From Microbacterium flavescens (GTDB lineage: Bacteria; Actinomycetota; Actinomycetes; Actinomycetales; Microbacteriaceae): 61,960 nucleotides of DNA. Both the position numbers and the translations under genes were made by a program. Each line of letters begins with the position of its first letter. The first letter of the stretch is position 1. The notes beneath the pieces are model-generated. The model was not told the origin of the DNA. It saw nothing but the letters and a program-made list of their open reading frames with translations, and did not search any database. Where the stretch lies: NCBI RefSeq assembly GCF_018588945.1, contig NZ_JAFIWA010000009.1, positions 1-61,960 on the forward strand. The letters are read 5' to 3'. This document shows positions 1 through 8,433 of the stretch, one piece after another.

Positions 1-18
1 GGCAACTGACCGTCTTCC

Positions 19-47
19 GGCGCGCGGCGGGTCTCCCGCCGCGCGCC
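19..47 (+). terminator. GC-rich hairpin, possible terminator of an upstream gene
   Basis: A perfect 13-bp inverted repeat (19-31 with 35-47) with a 3-nt loop lies before the first gene. There is no T-run after it, so it is terminator-like rather than a classical intrinsic terminator. A TGA at 7-9 could be the stop of a gene that lies outside the window. Confidence 0.5.
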
Positions 48-69
48 GTCTGAGCTGGAGGATCACGCA

Positions 70-399
70 GTGGTCGACATCATGCTGGATCTCGAGCGCC
101 TGCAGACGGCTCGGGAAGGGCTCGCCTCCGCGATCGCGGAGTTCGAAGAGGCCTCGAAGATCAACGACGGCCTCGAGAAGGCCATCGCACGCCCGGACGA
201 CCGCAGTGCGCTGCGCGACAAGGCGTCCGACTTCGAGTCGGCGTGGAACGGCAAGCGGGGCAAGCTCAGCGAGAACCTGCAGAACATCCACGAGCAGCTG
301 TCGTCGATCGTCGACGGCTGGCAGGAGTGGGACTCCGAGACCGCCGCCGACATCGAAGCGGCACGCGAGACGAGCACGACGAATGTGAGAGCGGTCTGA
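70..399 (+). CDS. WXG100 (ESAT-6-like) family protein
   Basis: A 109-aa, mostly helical, charged protein with a WNG tripeptide near residue 58 between two predicted long helices. That is the hallmark of WXG100/Esx proteins, which are exported as dimers by type VII secretion systems. Its length is typical of the family (about 100 aa). The GTG start at 70 is supported by GGAGG at 57-61, eight bases upstream. Its stop overlaps the ATG of the next gene, so the two are probably co-translated, as is usual for Esx proteins and their partners. No ESX ATPase (EccC) is in the window, so the secretion link rests on the motif and the neighbour. Confidence 0.7.
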   Translation: MVDIMLDLERLQTAREGLASAIAEFEEASKINDGLEKAIARPDDRSALRDKASDFESAWNGKRGKLSENLQNIHEQLSSIVDGWQEWDSETAADIEAARETSTTNVRAV

Positions 400-1688
400 T
401 GCGGTCACCTGAAGGCGGTCACGAGCTCCGTCAGCTCGAGGGCGAGGCCGAAGACATCTGGACCCGCGGCGACGCCTGGGTCAAGCTCGGCAACGTCATG
501 GAGCAGACCGCTGCCGAGCTGACGGCGATCGGCGACTCGTCGATCCACAAGAGCAAGGGCACCGAGAAGCTGGCCGAGATGGCCAGCGAGAGCGCCGACG
601 ACCTCGAGTCCGCCGGCGTCCGCTACCGCGAGACCGGCAAGGCCCTGCGCACGTATGCGAACGCGCTCGAGGTCGCCCAGACCTGGCTGCGGCGCAACCT
701 CGACGCGGTCGAGCAGGCCGAGCTCACCTACCAGTCGGCCCTCGACGCCAAGGCCGATGCCCTCGACGCGAAGAGCTCGCTCGAGAGCACGCTGCCGTGG
801 GAGGACGACCCGACGGAGGCCGAGAAGAACGCCGCCGCCCGCGAAGTGTCGACGGCGACGACGGCACTGACGACGGCGACGACGAACCGCAACACCCTGT
901 GGACCGAGTTCGACCAGGTGTTCACCACCTGGTCCGATGCCTACGACGACGCCGTCGACGACATCCAGCAGGCCATGGACACCGCGGGCAACAACGACGG
1001 GTTCTGGGAGTTCATCGACAGCGCGCTCGACGTGATCGGCGTCGTCCTGATCGTTCTGAGCGTGATCGCGCTCATCATCGGCGCCCCGCTGACCGGTCTG
1101 CTCGGCCTCGTGATCCTCGGCCTGACGCTGCTCGTCGTCGGCCTCACGCTGCTGCAGTTCGCGTTCGGCAAGGCGACGCTCAGCGACGTCGCCTGGAGCC
1201 TCGTGGGCCTGCTTCCGTTCGGCATCGGCAAGGTCCTCTCGCGCGGCGCCCCCGTGCTGTCGACGGTGGTCCGCGGCGGCCGTGGCGTGACGACGGCGGC
1301 GATCCGGTCGGGGCTGCCGCGTCTGAGCCTGCTGCGCCCGACGACCTGGACGTCGCCCTTCCGATCCCTCGTGGCGCCCGTGCGCTCGTGGCTGGCGCTG
1401 CCGAAGCCGGGCATGTTCGTCAACCCGTTCCGGTCGATCACGATGGGCGGCCCTGAGGCCGTCCAGGTGCAGAACTTCCTCAACACCATGCGCTCGACTC
1501 CGTGGGCGAACAACCCGGGCGTCGTCGACTTCATCACCCGCACCGGGGCTGCGCTGCCCGGCCGGGGGGAGCGTCTGCTCAACGTCGGACTGTGGACCTC
1601 GTTCTCGGGCGTCGACGGACTCGGCGTCGCGGACGCCCAGCCCGACATCCCGGTCCTCGCGGATGTGCAACTACCCTGGGGAAGATGA
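399..1688 (+). CDS. Helical membrane protein, putative T7SS-associated (WXG/LXG-like N-terminus)
   Basis: A 429-aa protein starting at the ATG that overlaps the previous stop (TGATG). Residues 1 to about 200 are predicted helical and rich in Ala, Glu and Asp, resembling the N-terminal targeting region of LXG/T7SS-associated proteins. Residues about 205-260 form two very hydrophobic segments. The C-terminal 170 residues are basic and Pro/Arg-rich, with no toxin fold I can recognise. Together with the adjacent WXG100 gene this suggests a type VII substrate or substrate-associated membrane protein. The function is not established; it could also be a polymorphic-toxin carrier whose C-terminal domain I do not recognise. 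Confidence 0.6.
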   Translation: MRSPEGGHELRQLEGEAEDIWTRGDAWVKLGNVMEQTAAELTAIGDSSIHKSKGTEKLAEMASESADDLESAGVRYRETGKALRTYANALEVAQTWLRRNLDAVEQAELTYQSALDAKADALDAKSSLESTLPWEDDPTEAEKNAAAREVSTATTALTTATTNRNTLWTEFDQVFTTWSDAYDDAVDDIQQAMDTAGNNDGFWEFIDSALDVIGVVLIVLSVIALIIGAPLTGLLGLVILGLTLLVVGLTLLQFAFGKATLSDVAWSLVGLLPFGIGKVLSRGAPVLSTVVRGGRGVTTAAIRSGLPRLSLLRPTTWTSPFRSLVAPVRSWLALPKPGMFVNPFRSITMGGPEAVQVQNFLNTMRSTPWANNPGVVDFITRTGAALPGRGERLLNVGLWTSFSGVDGLGVADAQPDIPVLADVQLPWGR

Positions 1689-2173
1689 GCACGCACAGAG
1701 AAGGACGCCTCGGGGGCGCCGGAATCGTCTGCCTCGGCGCCGTCCTGGTGCAGGCCGGCATTCTGGTCGCCTTCCTGGTGGGGTCCCTCCTCCTCTCCGG
1801 CGCGCAGGTCACGGCCGGCGGTGACCCGGCGTGGGACGCCGCGGTGCCGTTCCCGGTCTTCCCCGTGCCGTCGTGGCTGCTGACCGCCCTCGCGCTGATC
1901 GGCCTCGCCGCCGCCCTCGTCTGGGCGGTGAAGGCGCGCCCCGCCGACGCATCCGCGCTCACGGGCGTCGTCGGGCCCGCCGTGGCGGGCGCCTTCGCCC
2001 CGGGCTTCTTCATGTTCGCCTTCGCCGACGACGGCGTGCCGCTGGGCGACTACGGCATCGCGCTCGCGATCGGCGCGGCGACGGTGATCGTGCTCTTCGT
2101 CGCGGCCGTCGTCCACGGGGCGCGCGCGGATCGGACGAAGAGCGCCGACGCCTCGATCGGCGAGACGCGATGA
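1685..2173 (+). CDS. Four-helix membrane protein of unknown function
   Basis: A 162-aa integral membrane protein. The ATG start at 1685 overlaps the previous TGA (ATGA). Hydrophobic segments lie at about residues 11-38, 58-82, 94-113 and 122-143, followed by a short basic cytoplasmic tail. I recognise no family. The stop/start overlaps on both sides place it in the same translational unit as the WXG100 protein, so it may be a membrane partner of that module. Confidence 0.65.
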   Translation: MSTHREGRLGGAGIVCLGAVLVQAGILVAFLVGSLLLSGAQVTAGGDPAWDAAVPFPVFPVPSWLLTALALIGLAAALVWAVKARPADASALTGVVGPAVAGAFAPGFFMFAFADDGVPLGDYGIALAIGAATVIVLFVAAVVHGARADRTKSADASIGETR

Positions 2174-2748
2174 CCGAGCAGACCGCGACCCGGGCGCCCT
2201 CGGGCTTCCACATCATGATGCCGCCCGGATGGGCGCGCTACCTCGTCGACGACGAGGGCAAGCGCGCGCTCATCACGCAGACCTCCGCGCGCATGAGAGA
2301 CCTCTCGCGGCCCGATCTCGATGCGCAGGCGCGCACGCTCGTCGAGGCCCAGTGGCGCCGGCTGATCAAGAGCGGCGTGACGGCGGTCTACCTGCCGGTC
2401 GAGACGAGCGAGATCCTGCCGCCGGCCAGCATCGCGGTGCGGCAGCACGTCGCCGAGCCCGGGCGCACCTTCGAGCAATCCCTCCGTGCGCTCGCCGGCG
2501 CGACGCTCGAGGCCTTCGACACCCCGATCGGCCGCATCCTGCGCTGGCGGTCCGAAGCGCAGGGCACGGGCGACCTCTCCGCCATCCGCACCCGACAGCT
2601 CGGCTACGGGTTCGCCCTGCCCGGCAGCGACCGCCGCGGACTCGTGTTCGTCTCGGCGATCCCGTTCCCCGACGGGGCCGACCCGGCACTGGTCGAGGCC
2701 ATGACCGAGCTTTCCGACACGATCATGGAGACCTTCCGGTGGCGATGA
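2170..2748 (+). CDS. Hypothetical soluble protein, possible Mog1/PsbP/LpqN-like fold
   Basis: A 192-aa protein without signal peptide or membrane segment. The start at 2170 overlaps the previous stop. It opens with a PPGW motif and ends with a strand-turn-long-helix pattern (FVSAIPFPDG followed by a helix to the C-terminus). That layout resembles Mog1/PsbP/LpqN-like proteins, a fold known in ESX-associated mycobacterial proteins. The next gene has a similar ending, so the two may be diverged paralogs. The fold assignment is inferred from the pattern only. Confidence 0.55.
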   Translation: MTEQTATRAPSGFHIMMPPGWARYLVDDEGKRALITQTSARMRDLSRPDLDAQARTLVEAQWRRLIKSGVTAVYLPVETSEILPPASIAVRQHVAEPGRTFEQSLRALAGATLEAFDTPIGRILRWRSEAQGTGDLSAIRTRQLGYGFALPGSDRRGLVFVSAIPFPDGADPALVEAMTELSDTIMETFRWR

Positions 2749-3347
2749 CCGTCGAGTACACGATCGAGCTCGACCACCGCGTGTGGATCCCGGTGCCGCT
2801 CGTCTTCCCGTGGAACGGGTATGCGGATGCCGCGACCTGGGCCCACGATCTGTCGACGAGCCTCATGTCGGGCATCGACGCATCCGACGAGGTGCGCGAA
2901 GCGCTCGAGCAGGCCGCCGTCGCGATGGCCGACGTCGACTCGCCCCTGCCCGGGGCGCTGGAGCGCTTCTGGCACCTGCCCGTCGAAGGCGGTCCGGAGC
3001 GGCTCGTCCACCTGTACGTCACCGAGACGGAGGCCCGCACCGCCGAGGAGCTCGCCGAGCTGGCCCGTGCCGGCGTCGGCGGCTACGTGCAGACCGTCAC
3101 CGTGCTCGAAGGGACCGCCTTCGACGTCGCCCTCCGCGCCGTGGTCATCACCGAGCTGCCCGACCGCCGGATCGCGGTGCTGCGCACCCTCGGGATCCGC
3201 GGCGGACACGTGTTCGTCGTCGAGCTCATCGAGGAGCAGACGGCGGTCCTCGAAGAGCTCGAGCCCGTCGTCGAGGCGCTGTTCCGTTCGATCCGCGTGC
3301 GCGTCGAGGGCGACGAGCGCCCGCGCGCCGAAACCCAGGGAGCCTGA
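2745..3347 (+). CDS. Hypothetical soluble protein, possible paralog of the preceding gene
   Basis: A 200-aa acidic protein. The ATG at 2745 overlaps the previous TGA; a GTG two codons upstream (2739) is an alternative. The C-terminal region has a hydrophobic strand (HVFVVELI) followed by a long helix, matching the layout of the neighbouring 192-aa protein. No enzymatic motif is visible. Its place in the overlapping operon suggests a shared role, perhaps as chaperone or accessory factor for the WXG100 module. Confidence 0.55.
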   Translation: MTVEYTIELDHRVWIPVPLVFPWNGYADAATWAHDLSTSLMSGIDASDEVREALEQAAVAMADVDSPLPGALERFWHLPVEGGPERLVHLYVTETEARTAEELAELARAGVGGYVQTVTVLEGTAFDVALRAVVITELPDRRIAVLRTLGIRGGHVFVVELIEEQTAVLEELEPVVEALFRSIRVRVEGDERPRAETQGA

Positions 3348-3349
3348 TC

Positions 3350-3598
3350 ATGATCCTCCGCGTCGGCCTTCTCATCGTCGGAGCGCTGCTGTTCGTCTTC
3401 CTCGCCTGGGGCGCGATCTCGACCTGGATCACGGTGTTCACCGAGGGCGCCGGAACGTCGATCGACGTCTCGGGGCCGGGAAACGACCGCGGCGAGGGTC
3501 CTGCGCTGGTCGGTGCGATCGTCTTCACGCTGTTCGCGCTGCTTGCAGGTGCGGCCGCGGCGGTGGCCGGCTTCGCGCTGGCCAAGGGTCGTCGCTGA
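3350..3598 (+). CDS. Small two-helix membrane protein
   Basis: An 82-aa protein with hydrophobic segments at about residues 4-26 and 54-76, joined by a Gly/Asp-rich loop that should lie outside the cell. It starts two bases after the previous stop and is the last gene before the str promoter. No family is recognised. It may be a membrane component of the upstream operon. Confidence 0.55.
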   Translation: MILRVGLLIVGALLFVFLAWGAISTWITVFTEGAGTSIDVSGPGNDRGEGPALVGAIVFTLFALLAGAAAAVAGFALAKGRR

Positions 3599-3650
3599 GG
3601 GCTCCCGCCGCTCTGTTCGCCCAGGGCGTCAGCACCCCGGACGACCGCGT

Positions 3651-3680
3651 TTGACCGGCCCCCGGCATCCCGCGTATCAT
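3651..3680 (+). promoter_or_regulatory. str operon promoter (TTGACC-18-TATCAT)
   Basis: TTGACC at 3651-3656 and TATCAT at 3675-3680 are separated by 18 bases, close to the housekeeping sigma consensus. Transcription should begin near 3687, leaving an untranslated leader of about 240 nt before rpsL. Confidence 0.7.
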
Positions 3681-3927
3681 TGATCGGGTGTGCGTTCGCG
3701 CGCGCCGTCCGCCGTGCCTCGGCGCGGAGGCGGTCTGCGAACGCCGCATCTCAGGGAACGGCCTGCGAACAGGCCACCCCCACGGCATATCCACCACACA
3801 AACCGCGCGGCACCATCATGCCTCGCCGGTGGATGAATGTGAGCCCGCCGCGTCACGAATCGCAAGATCCGGATGCTGCGGGGGAGACACGAACGCTGTC
3901 ACCGTGCAGCAACTACAAGGAGAGAAC
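3681..3927 (+). promoter_or_regulatory. Long 5' leader of rpsL; no gene seen
   Basis: About 240 nt of GC-rich leader with several small hairpins, for example GGCCTG/CAGGCC at 3760-3775 with a CGAA tetraloop. No credible leader peptide is seen. Leaders of this kind often carry ribosomal-protein feedback sites, but no known S7 or S12 binding site was identified. Together with 3599-3650 this is the whole gap between 3598 and rpsL. Confidence 0.4.
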
Positions 3928-4296
3928 GTGCCAACCATTCAGCAGTTGGTTCGCAAGGGTCGCTCGCCCAAGGTCACCAAGACCAAGGCGCCGGCGCTCA
4001 AGGCGAACCCGCAGCAGGCGGGTGTCTGCACCCGCGTGTACACGACCACGCCCAAGAAGCCGAACTCGGCGATGCGCAAGGTCGCCCGTGTCAAGCTCCG
4101 CAACGGCACCGAGGTCACCGCGTACATCCCCGGCGAGGGCCACAACCTGCAGGAGCACTCGCTGGTGCTCGTGCGCGGCGGCCGTGTGAAGGACCTTCCG
4201 GGTGTCCGCTACAAGATCGTTCGCGGCGCCCTGGACACCCAGGCCGTCAAGAACCGCAAGCAGGCCCGTAGTCGCTACGGCGCGAAGAAGGGTTGA
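3928..4296 (+). CDS. rpsL: 30S ribosomal protein S12
   Basis: A 122-aa S12, a decoding-centre protein of the small subunit. The whole sequence matches the family, including [11 protein letters not shown] and the PGVRYK loop. Lys43 and Lys88, the usual sites of streptomycin-resistance substitutions, are both wild type. The GTG start at 3928 is chosen because it gives the canonical [13 protein letters not shown]-terminus and follows AAGGAGAG at 3917-3924. It is the first gene of the str operon, five bases before rpsG. Confidence 0.98.
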   Translation: MPTIQQLVRKGRSPKVTKTKAPALKANPQQAGVCTRVYTTTPKKPNSAMRKVARVKLRNGTEVTAYIPGEGHNLQEHSLVLVRGGRVKDLPGVRYKIVRGALDTQAVKNRKQARSRYGAKKG

Positions 4297-4301
4297 GTTA
4301 G

Positions 4302-4772
4302 ATGCCTCGTAAGGGACCCGCCCCGAAGCGCCCGGTCGTCAACGACCCGGTCTACGGCGCACCGATCGTCAGCCAGCTCGTCAACAAGATCCTCGTCGAC
4401 GGCAAGAAGTCGCTCGCCGAGTCGATCGTCTACACCGCTCTCAAGGGCGTCGAGGCGAAGAACGGCCAGGACGCCGTCGCGACCCTCAAGAAGGCGCTCG
4501 ACAACGTGCGCCCGACCCTCGAGGTCAAGAGCCGCCGCGTCGGCGGCTCGACCTACCAGGTGCCGGTCGAGGTCAAGCCTCACCGCGCCAACACGCTCGC
4601 GCTGCGCTGGCTCGTGAGCTACGCGAAGGGTCGTCGTGAGAAGACGATGACCGAGCGCCTCCAGAACGAGATCCTGGATGCCTCGAACGGCCTGGGTGCC
4701 GCGGTCAAGCGCCGTGAGGACACCCACAAGATGGCCGAGTCGAACCGCGCCTTCGCGCACTACCGCTGGTAA
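4302..4772 (+). CDS. rpsG: 30S ribosomal protein S7
   Basis: A 156-aa S7 that nucleates assembly of the 30S head by binding the 3' major domain of 16S rRNA. The sequence begins [12 protein letters not shown] as in other actinobacteria, contains [11 protein letters not shown], and is of full family length. The ATG at 4302 directly follows rpsL, so the two are co-transcribed and probably translationally coupled. S7 is the classical autoregulator of str operons; whether it acts here on the rpsL-rpsG junction cannot be told. Confidence 0.98.
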   Translation: MPRKGPAPKRPVVNDPVYGAPIVSQLVNKILVDGKKSLAESIVYTALKGVEAKNGQDAVATLKKALDNVRPTLEVKSRRVGGSTYQVPVEVKPHRANTLALRWLVSYAKGRREKTMTERLQNEILDASNGLGAAVKRREDTHKMAESNRAFAHYRW

Positions 4773-4786
4773 ATCAGCTCTGTGTC

Positions 4787-4817
4787 GCCGGCCGGGGACC
4801 CCTGGTTCCCGGCCGGC
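4787..4817 (+). terminator. Strong hairpin between rpsG and fusA (attenuator candidate)
   Basis: Arms 4787-4800 and 4804-4817 form a 14-bp stem with one G-U pair and a 3-nt loop. No T-run follows, so it may act as a partial terminator, an RNA-processing site or a stability element that changes the S7 to EF-G ratio. Confidence 0.5.
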
Positions 4818-4846
4818 GCATCCCGAATACGTAAGGAAGACATCCC

Positions 4847-6961
4847 GTGGCACAAGAAGTGCTCACCGACCTCAACAAGGTCCGCAACATCGGCATCATG
4901 GCCCACATCGATGCCGGCAAGACGACGACGACCGAGCGCATCCTGTTCTACACGGGCGTCAACCACAAGATCGGCGAGACGCACGACGGCGCTGCGACCA
5001 CCGACTGGATGGAGCAGGAGCAGGAGCGCGGCATCACGATCACGTCCGCCGCCGTGACGTGCTTCTGGGACAAGAACCAGATCAACATCATCGACACCCC
5101 CGGTCACGTGGACTTCACCGTCGAGGTGGAGCGCTCGCTCCGCGTCCTCGACGGCGCTGTCGCCGTCTTCGACGGCAAGGAGGGCGTCGAGCCCCAGTCC
5201 GAGACCGTGTGGCGTCAGGCCGACAAGTACGACGTCCCCCGCATCTGCTTCGTCAACAAGATGGACAAGCTGGGCGCCGACTTCTACTTCACGGTCGACA
5301 CCATCATCAACCGCCTGAAGGCGAAGCCCCTCGTGCTCCAGCTGCCCATCGGCTCCGAGAGCGACTTCGTGGGCGTCGTCGACCTCGTCGAGATGCGCGC
5401 GCTGGTCTGGCCCGGCGACTCCAAGGGCGACGTGACCATGGGCGCGAAGTACGAGATCCAGGAGATCCCGGCCGACCTCGCCGACAAGGCCGCCGAGTAC
5501 CGCGAGAAGCTCATGGAGACCGTCGCGGAGTCGGACGAGCACCTGCTCGAGAAGTACTTCGGCGGTGAGGAGCTCACGGTCGCCGAGATCAAGGGCGCCA
5601 TTCGCAAGCTGACGATCTCGTCGGAGCTCTACCCGGTCCTCTGCGGCTCGGCGTTCAAGAACCGCGGCGTGCAGCCGATGCTCGACGCTGTCGTGGACTA
5701 CCTGCCCTCGCCGCTCGACGTCCCCGCCATCGAGGCGAAGGACCCGAAGAACGAAGAGGTCATCATCGAGCGTCACGCCGACCGTGACGAGCCGTTCGCG
5801 GCCCTCGCGTTCAAGATCGTGACGCACCCCTTCTTCGGTCGCCTCACCTACATCCGCGTCTACTCGGGTCACCTCGACTCCGGCGCGCAGGTCGTCAACG
5901 CGACCAAGGGCAAGAAGGAGCGCATCGGGAAGATCTTCCAGATGCACGCCAACAAGGAGATGCCGGTCGACTCGGTCACCGCAGGCCACATCTACGCGGT
6001 CATCGGCCTCAAGGACACCACCACCGGTGACACGCTGTCCGACAGCGCCAACCAGGTCGTCCTCGAGTCGATGACGTTCCCCGAGCCGGTCATCGAGGTC
6101 GCGATCGAGCCCAAGACCAAGGCCGACCAGGAGAAGCTGGGTCTCGCGATCCAGAAGCTCGCGGAGGAGGACCCGACGTTCCGCGTCGAGCAGAACTCCG
6201 AGACCGGCCAGACCGTCATCAAGGGCATGGGCGAGCTGCACCTCGACATCCTCGTGGACCGCATGAAGCGCGAGTTCAAGGTCGAGGCCAACGTCGGAAA
6301 GCCGCAGGTCGCGTACCGCGAGACGATCCGCAAGAGCGTCGAGAAGCACGACTACACCCACAAGAAGCAGACGGGTGGGTCGGGCCAGTTCGCCAAGATC
6401 CAGTTCACGATCGAGCCTCTCGAGGTCACGGCCGACAAGACGTACGAGTTCGAGAACAAGGTCACCGGTGGCCGCATCCCGCGCGAGTACATCGGCCCCA
6501 CCGACCAGGGCTTCCAGGACGCCATGAACGTCGGCGTGCTCGCCGGCTACCCCATGGTGGGCGTCAAGGCGATCCTGCTCGACGGCGCCTCGCACGACGT
6601 CGACTCGTCCGAGATGGCGTTCAAGATCGCCGGCTCGATGGGCTTCAAGGAGGCCCTCCGCCGCGCGAACCCGGTCATCCTCGAGCCGATCATGGCCGTC
6701 GAGGTGCGTACGCCCGAGGAGTACATGGGCGACGTCATCGGCGACCTGAACTCGCGTCGTGGTCAGATCCAGTCGATGGAGGACGCCGCCGGCGTCAAGG
6801 TGGTCCGTGCCAACGTGCCGCTGTCCGAGATGTTCGGCTACATCGGCGACCTGCGTTCGAAGACCTCCGGCCGCGCCGTCTACTCCATGGAGTTCGACAG
6901 CTACGCCGAGGTCCCGCGCAACGTCATGGACGAGATCGTCCAGAAGACCAAGGGCGAGTAG
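4847..6961 (+). CDS. fusA: Elongation factor G
   Basis: A 704-aa translational GTPase that drives ribosomal translocation and, with RRF, ribosome recycling. The P-loop [15 protein letters not shown] lies near residue 19, switch [10 protein letters not shown] and the NKMD guanine-recognition motif follow, and domains III-V are complete to the C-terminus. The GTG start at 4847 has AAGGAAG about ten bases upstream and gives the normal N-terminus. It is separated from rpsG by 74 bp containing a strong hairpin and from tuf by 159 bp containing another. Confidence 0.98.
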   Translation: MAQEVLTDLNKVRNIGIMAHIDAGKTTTTERILFYTGVNHKIGETHDGAATTDWMEQEQERGITITSAAVTCFWDKNQINIIDTPGHVDFTVEVERSLRVLDGAVAVFDGKEGVEPQSETVWRQADKYDVPRICFVNKMDKLGADFYFTVDTIINRLKAKPLVLQLPIGSESDFVGVVDLVEMRALVWPGDSKGDVTMGAKYEIQEIPADLADKAAEYREKLMETVAESDEHLLEKYFGGEELTVAEIKGAIRKLTISSELYPVLCGSAFKNRGVQPMLDAVVDYLPSPLDVPAIEAKDPKNEEVIIERHADRDEPFAALAFKIVTHPFFGRLTYIRVYSGHLDSGAQVVNATKGKKERIGKIFQMHANKEMPVDSVTAGHIYAVIGLKDTTTGDTLSDSANQVVLESMTFPEPVIEVAIEPKTKADQEKLGLAIQKLAEEDPTFRVEQNSETGQTVIKGMGELHLDILVDRMKREFKVEANVGKPQVAYRETIRKSVEKHDYTHKKQTGGSGQFAKIQFTIEPLEVTADKTYEFENKVTGGRIPREYIGPTDQGFQDAMNVGVLAGYPMVGVKAILLDGASHDVDSSEMAFKIAGSMGFKEALRRANPVILEPIMAVEVRTPEEYMGDVIGDLNSRRGQIQSMEDAAGVKVVRANVPLSEMFGYIGDLRSKTSGRAVYSMEFDSYAEVPRNVMDEIVQKTKGE

Positions 6962-6968
6962 CCCTCTT

Positions 6969-7004
6969 CCCTGGGGATGCCTCGGCGACGAGGCATCCCC
7001 AGGG
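6969..7004 (+). terminator. Perfect 16-bp hairpin after fusA
   Basis: Arms 6969-6984 and 6989-7004 are perfectly complementary with a GCGA tetraloop. No T-tract follows, so read-through into tuf is likely. It may be a partial terminator or a 3'-end stabiliser that lets tuf be expressed separately from fusA. Confidence 0.6.
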
Positions 7005-7033
7005 CACAACTTCACACAGATCCAACAGAAACC

Positions 7034-7097
7034 TCTCTACTAAGCTAGAGAAATCCCCGTAGAGATCCGGCGCACACCAGCGCCCGGCAATCTCTAC
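7034..7097 (+). promoter_or_regulatory. tuf leader with four mutually complementary 7-8-mers
   Basis: TCTCTAC (7034-7040), CTAGAGA (7045-7051), GTAGAGAT (7059-7066) and ATCTCTAC (7090-7097) can pair in alternative ways. The last two close a hairpin extended inward by CCGGCGC/GCGCCCGG with a small bulge. It ends 11 bases before the GAGGAGGA ribosome-binding site of tuf. A TAAGCT hexamer at 7041-7046 might be a -10 element, without a clear -35. Confidence 0.45.
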
Positions 7098-7120
7098 ACG
7101 AACGTCCTGAGGAGGACCCA

Positions 7121-8314
7121 GTGGCTAAGGCCAAGTTCGAGCGCACCAAGCCGCACGTGAACATCGGAACGATCGGTCACGTCGACCACGGCAAGACCAC
7201 GCTCACCGCAGCGATCTCGAAGGTGCTCGCCGACAAGTACCCGTCGGCCACCAACGTTCAGCGCGACTTCGCGTCGATCGACTCCGCTCCCGAGGAGCGC
7301 CAGCGCGGCATCACGATCAACATCTCGCACGTCGAGTACGAGACGCCGAAGCGCCACTACGCGCACGTCGACGCCCCCGGTCACGCCGACTACATCAAGA
7401 ACATGATCACCGGTGCCGCTCAGATGGACGGCGCGATCCTCGTGGTCGCCGCCACCGACGGCCCGATGGCTCAGACCCGTGAGCACGTTCTGCTCGCCAA
7501 GCAGGTCGGCGTGCCGTACCTGCTCGTCGCGCTGAACAAGAGCGACATGGTCGACGACGAGGAGATCCTGGAGCTCGTCGAGCTCGAGGTCCGCGAGCTG
7601 CTCTCGTCGCAGGACTTCGACGGCGACAACGCTCCCGTCGTGCAGGTCTCGGGCCTGAAGGCGCTCGAGGGCGACGAGAAGTGGGTCGAGAAGATCGTCG
7701 AGCTCATGAACGCCGTCGACGAGTCGATCCCCGACCCGGTGCGTGACAAGGACAAGCCGTTCCTCATGCCCATCGAGGACGTCTTCACCATCACCGGCCG
7801 TGGCACGGTCGTCACGGGCCGCGCCGAGCGTGGCACCCTGGCCATCAACTCCGAGGTCGAGATCGTGGGTCTGCGCCCGACGCAGAAGACGATCGTCACC
7901 GGTATCGAGATGTTCCACAAGCAGCTCGACGAGGCCTGGGCCGGCGAGAACTGCGGTCTGCTCCTCCGCGGCACCAAGCGTGACGACGTCGAGCGCGGCC
8001 AGGTCGTCGTGAAGCCCGGTTCGGTCACCCCGCACACCAACTTCGAGGGCACGGCGTACATCCTGTCCAAGGAGGAGGGCGGCCGTCACAACCCGTTCTT
8101 CACGAACTACCGTCCGCAGTTCTACTTCCGCACCACCGACGTCACCGGCGTCATCTCGCTGCCCGAGGGCACCGAGATGGTCATGCCCGGCGACACCACC
8201 GACATGACGGTCGAGCTGATCCAGCCGATCGCCATGGAGGAGGGCCTCGGCTACGCGATCCGTGAGGGTGGCCGCACCGTCGGCGCCGGCACGGTCACGA
8301 AGATCATCAAGTAA
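7121..8314 (+). CDS. tuf: Elongation factor Tu
   Basis: A 397-aa EF-Tu that delivers aminoacyl-tRNA to the ribosomal A site as a GTP complex. GHVDHGKTT lies near residue 19, DAPGHADY and NKSD follow, and domains 2 and 3 are complete up to the final GTVTKIIK. The GTG start at 7121 is preceded by GAGGAGGA with good spacing. It is the last gene of the str operon; a GC-rich hairpin ending in CCCCTT follows at 8359-8388. The 159-bp gap before it holds a hairpin and an unusual set of complementary sequences. Confidence 0.98.
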   Translation: MAKAKFERTKPHVNIGTIGHVDHGKTTLTAAISKVLADKYPSATNVQRDFASIDSAPEERQRGITINISHVEYETPKRHYAHVDAPGHADYIKNMITGAAQMDGAILVVAATDGPMAQTREHVLLAKQVGVPYLLVALNKSDMVDDEEILELVELEVRELLSSQDFDGDNAPVVQVSGLKALEGDEKWVEKIVELMNAVDESIPDPVRDKDKPFLMPIEDVFTITGRGTVVTGRAERGTLAINSEVEIVGLRPTQKTIVTGIEMFHKQLDEAWAGENCGLLLRGTKRDDVERGQVVVKPGSVTPHTNFEGTAYILSKEEGGRHNPFFTNYRPQFYFRTTDVTGVISLPEGTEMVMPGDTTDMTVELIQPIAMEEGLGYAIREGGRTVGAGTVTKIIK

Positions 8315-8358
8315 GTCCTCGGACTCACTGAGCGGATGCTGCGGCATCCGTCACCGAC

Positions 8359-8388
8359 AAGGGGTCGGGCCTTCGGGCCCGGCCCCTT
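8359..8388 (+). terminator. Terminator of the str operon
   Basis: A 13-bp stem (8359-8371 with 8376-8388, one G-U pair) with a TTCG tetraloop, in the usual place after tuf. A smaller hairpin of GGATGC/GCATCC lies just upstream at about 8334-8349. Confidence 0.75.
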
Positions 8389-8433
8389 CGTCGTGCGAGG
8401 ATTGAGGGTCCGATGCCGCAGGAAGGTGCGCAC

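Noticed and set aside
399..1688. Polymorphic toxin (nuclease or deaminase) domain at the C-terminus of the 429-aa protein
   Set aside because: No catalytic motif is visible and no immunity-like gene can be identified, so a toxin function is not claimed.
4760..7015. A 751-codon open frame on the minus strand across fusA
   Set aside because: Its codons are the complement of fusA; high GC content and strong third-position bias open antisense frames. No start site or protein family supports it.
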